The notes beneath the pieces are model-generated. The model saw only the letters and a program-made list of their open reading frames with translations, searched no databases and was not told the DNA's origin. Position numbers and translations under genes: made by a program. Of a stretch of DNA of 64,000 nt, positions 57,889-64,000 are shown in pieces. The stretch spans positions 4,821,383 to 4,885,382 of the forward strand of contig NC_044923.1 of NCBI RefSeq assembly GCF_003576645.1. The letters are read 5' to 3'. This DNA is from Ipomoea triloba. Taxonomy: Eukaryota > Streptophyta > Magnoliopsida > Solanales > Convolvulaceae. The first letter of the stretch is position 1. Each line of letters begins with the position of its first letter.

Positions 57889-58335
57889 GGGAAAAGGGTC
57901 AAATAAGCCCTCCAACTTTACCTAAGGAGTCAATTAGGCCCCTGAACATTTTAAAGTAGCAATTAAACCCATCAACATTTTATTTTGATGCAAAAAAAGT
58001 CCATAAGCCTATTAATGACCTGTGATCACAGGTCATTAAGATTCCGGTCAAATTTTCGGCACACTCAGGCTATATTCCGGCACAAAACCCAGTGGTTGCC
58101 TTCTCCAGTGAGTCACCGGCGATCGTCGAACGGTCGCCCTTGACTTTTGTGCCAGAATATGGGTGCTGAAAATTTGACCGGAATCCTAGTGACCTGTGAT
58201 CACAGGTCATTAACAGGTTTATGGACTTTTTTGCATCAAAATACAATGTTGATGAGTTTAATTGCTACTTTAAAATGTTCAGGGGCCTAATTGACTCCTT
58301 AGGTAAAGTTGGAGGGCTTATTTGACCCTTTTCCC
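57889..58335. mobile_element. MULE-type MITE, 447 bp, long TIR and 9-bp duplication
   Basis: Begins GGGAAAAGGGTCAAATAAGC and ends with its exact inverse. The inverted similarity extends about 150 bp inward through TGACCTGTGATCACAGGTCA (itself palindromic, present in both arms). TTTAATTTT lies directly on both sides (57880-57888, 58336-58344). The central ~130 bp is GC-richer (GAGTCACCGGCGATCGTCGA). No transposase. The 9-bp duplication and long TIR fit Mutator-like elements. Confidence 0.92.
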
Positions 58336-58344
58336 TTTAATTTT

Positions 58345-59047
58345 TGTTGGTACATTCTGTTTGTTCAACAAATATGCCAACATTAATTGGCGATGAGATT
58401 CAACCTAAAACCTTTTTCATGAAAAGTAAGTGATGATGACATCAAATGATAAGGTACTTTGAGTTCATTTGGAAATCTAGAAAATGAATTCTAAAAAATG
58501 ACTTTACTTTCCAATAATGTGTATCATCATATATTTCTAGCCGGAGGGCAAAAGGTTAAAAAAAAAAAACTAAATTTTAAAATTAAATTAATGATCTAAA
58601 ATCGCACAAATTGACACTTATGCTCTGATTGATTCGCAGGAATTTAACTTTTGTTTTAATGTTTATTGAATTACAAACTAAATAAATCACATGTAGTGTG
58701 ATATGCTGATGGTATCCTGGTTACCATTTCAAATACTTAATCTTACGTTTGAATTCGGATTTAAAATGTTTGAAAAGAAAAAAGTAAAAAACAGATACTA
58801 CCTTATAAAAAATCACGAGTAATTCAAAAAATTAATAAATAATTGGTTAATGTTTCCAATTACTTATCATTCAATATCAAATAACAGAGAAACAAATCTT
58901 AGCCCAAACCAAGAAATTTAGGCCCTATTTAGGGCTTTTCTTGGAACTATCTTAGCCCAATCCAAAACAAAATCACATTTTAGAAATTTAATCCCTGTTT
59001 TGGGCCCAAAACAAAAACCGATATCAAGAAGAGAGGGAAATCATACT
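58345..59047. other. Intergenic, no gene seen
   Basis: AT-rich; TTTAGGGCTTTTCTTGGAAC and a repeated TTAGCCCAA(A/T)CCAA phrase (58899, 58953). No gene. Confidence 0.35.
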
Positions 59048-59335
59048 GGCCCTGTTTGGTAAATAATCAGCCTATCAGCTAATTTTGGCTTATTTGATCA
59101 CTATTAGTTGGTAAATAATAAGCTTTTTGTAACTTCAAAAGGCTAAAATTCAAAAGGCTACTCAAAGCAGCCTTTTCAATTAGCTTTTTGAGAAAAGAAA
59201 TTATATCAAACAGCTATCAGCTAACAGCTAATTTATCAAACAACTTTCTACAATTAGTTAATGTTTTCAACAAATCATACCTTATAACCTAAACAGCCAA
59301 CCCAATCAGCTAACAGCCATTTACCAAACAGGGCC
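59048..59335. mobile_element. hAT-type MITE, copy D
   Basis: Starts GGCCCTGTTTGGTAAATAA and ends CATTTACCAAACAGGGCC, the cleanest terminal inverted repeat (about 16 bp) of the four copies. Interior has AGCTTTTTGTAACTTCAAAA and AATTAGCTTTTTGAGAAAAG. Target duplication not certain. Confidence 0.85.
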
Positions 59336-60333
59336 ACTATGAATTATGATTCGAATTACAAGGTAAATTACTGATAAAAGATCTTTAGGTAATATATTAA
59401 AGCAAAATTTACACTAATCTCTAAATTATACGATAATTGTAAAATTTACCTCTAAGTATTGATCATGCTCATTTAAATTATTATCGATGTTGTACTTTTC
59501 ATCTTTTATTAAATTTTCATGTTTACTTTTCGTCTCTAAGTTATACTAAAATTACAATTTTTGTTCCTAATTTTTTGTTAGTAAAGGGTTTAAAAGTGCA
59601 ACATCAATAATAGTTTAGGAATGTAAAATGAGCATAACTAACACTTAAGAACCAATTCTACAAATAAATGTAAAGGTCAAAAAGTGCAATTTTTCCTGTA
59701 ATAAATTTAGGTATTATAGGGTACACTAAAAACGAACCTTGAAGAAATAAATATATACTTCACCTTACAATCAACATCATGGTCTATGGTAAAGGAATAA
59801 TGTGAAAATAAAGTGAAATTTTAAATTCGAGTGATATGAAATAAAGAATGTATAATCATTTATTCCACCATGAAAAGGGAATTTGCAGGGTGCTTTAAAC
59901 CAATTGTACTTTCAGAACAGATGTAAAAGTGAACTTTACATGGCCATCCAGCTTCATGAATCCATCTACCAAAACAGCATCCATGAAGACAATAAAAACA
60001 CCCAACACCCACCCTTCCCAAACCCTGGGAAAAGAATGAATACAGTCCAAATCATTTTTAAAAAAAAAAAAAAAAAAAAGAGAGATTTATTGTTCTTTAG
60101 AATCGAATTCGAGCGAGGGACCTGCTTCTGTAGGAGCATCCCTTAGCCAGCAGTGCAAGAACGCGATTGCTTGGCAATTTTTCGACAAATATCCCAGACC
60201 GACTTCTGGAATTTGCGGCAATGTGGATGTCACTTGTGAAGGCCGTTTAGTGTTTAGTGTGGCGTGGCGTTGTTCCATGTTTTCAAAACTTGAGCTGCCC
60301 CCGACTACATGTCGTGGCAGGAATCTCTCGTTT
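59336..60333. other. Intergenic and 3' flank of the ITPK gene
   Basis: 59880-60330 is likely the ITPK 3' untranslated or downstream region; a poly-A tract is at 60060-60078. Open frames on both strands at 60087-60440 overlap the last ITPK exon and have no domain of their own. Confidence 0.4.
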
Positions 60334-63289
60334 CTACTTGTGCTTCACCAAGCTGAGGAGAAAATCGGTGAATATGTGCTCGTATTCTGGGATTTTCCCA
60401 TATCCTGCAATTTGCAGGACATACGCTTTAAGAACACGGTAAATGTAAAAGAAAGCACTTAAAAAGATGAGAGGTAAGAAGTTATTTGTTTAAACTAAGG
60501 TTATAGGAGTTCTGATTACCTGGAAAATAATTGATATCTATGACATAGTACCGGTCCTTTGTTCCATTTTCTCGAATCATATCCAGGTTGAAGAGCCGAA
60601 GACCCTAGAACAAAACGTAAAGAATTCCAGCAAATGAATAAAGAATATTGAGAGAGCCCAAAGAAAAGTTCTCCCCGTTTATTGAATACTTTGAACAAAA
60701 CAAAGAAGTGCGCAGAGCAAATACCAGTCGTCGACGCAGCTCCCTTGCAAGTCTCTCGAGCAAGGGCCGTGGGGGAAGTTCTGTGAAGACAAAATTAGCA
60801 AAGGACTAACACGTTATTGCCAGTGACAGATTATAAATTAAAGAGCTCAGTTGTAGATTTTAATTCGTTACATTCCCCAGAGAAATTCTAGCACTAAACC
60901 ACAAACATAGTTGACCTCACCAAACCCAAAAAAACAAAACTGATCCCCAAAAGCAATCAGCATTACAAGTTAACATAGACAGAGTGGAAACAACACCAAA
61001 TGGTGAAAGCCAAAGTCCAATAAAGTTTTCAGTAGCTAAATCAAAAGTAATGTGCCCGAGGTTGAAGAACAGAGCACCAAGAAAACAACTTTCCCCGTGG
61101 TAAATAATGCTGCTCTACTGTGTGATGACAAAAAATGAAGCGGGGTCAAGGCAAAGAAGATGAACTCACCAGCAACACATGGGTCGAGATCTGCTTCATC
61201 TGCAGAAGCAGCCGCACAAGAAACCCTTGGAAAACGAAAAACACCGTCATTTTTTGACAGCTCACGTCTACCTACATCAGGTAGCGAGAATCTCCTGACC
61301 ACCTTAATTGCTTCTCCAACAATATAAACCTTAAACATGACCCCACCTACAGATAACAAATTTAAAAACGATAATATAAAACCGGGAAGCAGTTCAATAC
61401 TCTACAAGGAAAGCACAATCTTGAGCAGGTAATAAACTATAACTGCATACCATGGTTGATAAACTCTTGCAGAACAAGTGGCGGTTCAAGATTCTGAAGG
61501 GAGAGCTTATCATAGGCTAGCGATAACTCGTGTGATTTTGCAACTAACGGCTTCGCGACTGAAAGGCAGAAATCATAGAAAGACAATATGGAATTACAAT
61601 TTTGCTGCAGAACAACAAAGATAACGCAATGAACAGAAACATAATCAGATTCGCAAAAAATAACTGACAAATACACTCACCAAGAGGTAGTCTCAGCCCC
61701 GCTTTGGTCACTGCATCTGGAATGGAGGAAGGATCGTACTCAATAACCAACTGCCTAGGAACATCAACTTTACCTGCACAGATGGAAGAACAGATTCAGC
61801 ATAGACCAAGTCAAAAAGTCAACTATACATTCACGATCCACCAAACTAACTTCTCTAATGGAAAGAGAACGAACTTGCACATAAGCAATAAACAGAAAAA
61901 TAGAGAATTAAAGAGGATTACCATATCCATCTGAGAAATTCAAGTCTACAACATCTTGAAGCATGTATTGGCGATCATATACATGCTTTATCGCATCTGG
62001 AGGATCTAGGACTGTAACATCTGGATGGGTCTGCCTATATTCCTTCAAAAAGGAAAATAAAAGTTTAGAAGTAAGAACTGTTAAAAGTAATCTACTTAGT
62101 TGAATAAACACAAGCCGTAAGTCTGTAACAAATGAGAAAAAACCTAGATATGGTCTATACTATAAAAAAAGAGAAAAAAGTTTAATGGACCCCATCTAAA
62201 CAAAGAAAAGCATGTTTGACAAATAGTGATTGTGTAGCTGTTGTAAAAGCCCATATGAAAGCCATTACATCCTCATTAGAAGACAGCAAATCTACCTTTA
62301 AAAAAAAAGTGAAGGTGCAAAATACTCCATAAGCCCATAATAATTTTCATCAATCATGTATAACAAGCTTTTACATAAATTTGCCAATAGACTCAACCCA
62401 CTAAATAAATCCATAAGCAACAATGACAAGTAAATGAGTAATAAAAGGTCGTCAACCACAAAATAAGATTTAAAAGGACAGGATGTTAGGAATCAAAGTT
62501 AGCTCTCTCCTCTTAAGCAGATATGTGGGTAGTGATCATAGAAAACATCAGTTAAAAAACCCAATAAAAAGAGCAAAACAGGAATCCTTTGAAAAATACA
62601 TTTAAGAAAACCTGTAAATGAGCTAACACATCCATGATGAAGAAAGATCCTCACTTGTGGGAATCATGAGGCTTTGACCTCAATTATCAAGTTATGATTC
62701 ATGACCAGGAGAGAGCAAGCAGTCCGCAAGTTATGTCAGATGGATAAGTTTCTAAGCAACAACGCATCTAGTTGCCCACCAGTCACATCCAATGCAAGTC
62801 TAATTCGCATCATACTGTATCCTACATAACTTGTATTCTTTAACCTAATGACCCACAAACTGTCAATTACTATTGACAGGGTACTGCAACAAATATATAC
62901 AAAAATAAAATTATTTCTGGAACCAACCTCTAGTATACGCTGCCACTTGTTTCCTGTTAACTGCATCAACACATAGATAAAACACAGAGAGGTGTCAGAT
63001 GAAGATATAAGTTACACCTATGAAAGTAAAAAACATTAGGTGCATTTACAACTCTTTTAACTTAACATAGCATACAAGAATACTAGAGCAATATTTCAAG
63101 GAAAGTACAATAACTGGCTTTTAAATCAGATCCTAAACAGATGCAACCCAAATAGGTAAATATTCACTAGTAAAGACTAAAGAGTATAAAATCTTAAATC
63201 AACTCACCTTGTGGAGTACAATATCAAAAGGACCTTGATCTGAAAGGGGTCTGCTTTCATCAATAGCAACAAAATGTATTCCCTTGTTC
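60334..63289 (-). CDS. Inositol-tetrakisphosphate 1-kinase (ITPK), 3' nine exons
   Basis: Nine exons on the minus strand with GT/AG junctions: 63208-63289, 62928-62960, 61922-62043, 61681-61773, 61451-61558, 61170-61346, 60725-60780, 60520-60604 and 60334-60404 (stop TAG 60334-60336). Together 827 nt, about 275 residues; the first exon(s) and start lie beyond 64000. The ATP-grasp kinase shows [113 protein letters not shown] and [12 protein letters not shown]. The Asp of FNLDMI and the Asp and Asn of DIN are the Mg-binding residues by analogy with human ITPK1. The family phosphorylates inositol tris- and tetrakisphosphates and, in plants, InsP6, in phytate and pyrophosphate metabolism and phosphate sensing. 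Four residues usually present (DG-S/T-A) are missing at an exon start. Confidence 0.95.
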
Positions 63290-64000
63290 CTGCATTGTGT
63301 TTTAGCACAGTTATTCACTTGATTGTGGAAGAAACACACAAACTTCAGTGTATCAAATCATAATCTCATACAGGCACGCATTACATTGATAGTGATCTAC
63401 TACTTGAAAAATGAGTTTCAAAAAATTTAGCCAAAACAACGAAAGTGACAGGTAACCAACTATATCTTCATATACCAACTATAAATAAATATCTTCATGC
63501 TTGTTGTCATTCCAGCTAACAAATGTCCCTCACATATGCCAGCTGCAGATGTAGTGTCCATAAAGCCTAGGATATACAAATCCCAGATAACTACAGTGGA
63601 ATTTGTAAAACATTCAATCTCTCATGTGAAATCTTTTTAATTAATCTTCTTAACTCTATCAAGAAAACCACTCTCATATTAGAAAAGATTTATTACTCAC
63701 AACATTAAATTATAATCCCCCTAGAATATTCAAAAAATAAGAAGTTGAAGATATATGATGACTCAACAAAAGCCATACGTTAATTACTATTCAATTTACC
63801 TCTTGGTAAAAAACCAATCTCAACTCAAAATGTATTTTGTGCAAAAAAACAAGCATCCCTTTCCTCTACAAATAGTAATCAGTAGACTATTGACATAGTA
63901 GTAGCAGCAAAAGTTTCAAGAAAATTTAAGTACTCTCCAGAATCTTTAAGCCCCACTCCTGGTATTTTAGCATTAAAATATAGTCCCCCCCCCCCCCCAA
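63290..64000 (-). other. ITPK intron or upstream, no exon recognised
   Basis: AT-rich sequence continuing the ITPK transcription unit. No N-terminal exon (expected to encode the VGYAL-type start) could be found before the window ends in a poly-C tract (63984-63998). Confidence 0.5.

Noticed and set aside
60087..60278. 63-codon minus frame as a separate gene or further ITPK exon
   Set aside because: The ITPK stop (60334-60336) follows a normal C-terminus, so this lies in the 3' region; no domain seen.

Overview
This is a nuclear window from a flowering plant, almost certainly a eudicot: AT-rich, gene-poor, with spliceosomal GT/AG introns, plant-specific gene families (S-domain receptor kinase, R2R3-MYB subgroup 14, HD-Zip II, plant ITPK) and dense small repeats. 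Repeats starting TTATACCATGGACC and the hAT-type, Harbinger-type and TRIM elements recall asterid, perhaps Convolvulaceae (Ipomoea-like), genomes, but that placement is from memory and uncertain. The sequence is a draft: Ns at 4302, 14956 and 50776-50810 all sit in poly-C/G runs.

Layout. 0-7 kb: a 62-bp tandem array, a small S-domain receptor-kinase fragment on +, then a six-exon G-type lectin S-receptor-like kinase on - (2571-6855), complete in architecture but carrying a nonsense codon and a 1-base frameshift; its leader and start region are tandemly duplicated. 7-12.8 kb: SINE and MITE territory, including an 8-kb-spaced inverted duplication. 12.9-14.2 kb: an intact R2R3-MYB gene (-). 14.9-24.7 kb: a Harbinger-type element, a dead Copia RT fragment split by a perfectly bounded 707-bp TRIM, a fold-back element and a complete but dead 4.5-kb Copia element with unusual LTR ends. 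25.3 kb: a 71-residue conserved plant protein (-) ending in a CaaX-like CSIL. 25.6-52 kb: no confident gene; SSRs, MITEs, TRIM-like copies, two solo LTRs with perfect 5-bp duplications, a second TRIM, SINEs and an odd 110-bp homopolymer array. 52.2-53.6 kb: an intact HD-Zip II gene (+). 54-60 kb: repeats, among them a MULE-type MITE with a long terminal inverted repeat and 9-bp target duplication. 60.3-64 kb: nine 3' exons of an inositol-tetrakisphosphate 1-kinase gene (-), whose 5' end lies beyond the window.

The genes do not form a pathway; they are unrelated neighbours in TE-rich chromatin. Two encode transcription factors, one a membrane receptor kinase (apparently dead), one an inositol phosphate kinase and one a small protein of unknown role. 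Repeats sit inside introns of the receptor kinase, the MYB and the HD-Zip gene. I found no convincing novel multi-gene system; the points most worth a second look are the CaaX-type small protein, the four-residue gap in a conserved ITPK loop, the clustered 40-60-bp duplications, and the 110-bp homopolymer array.
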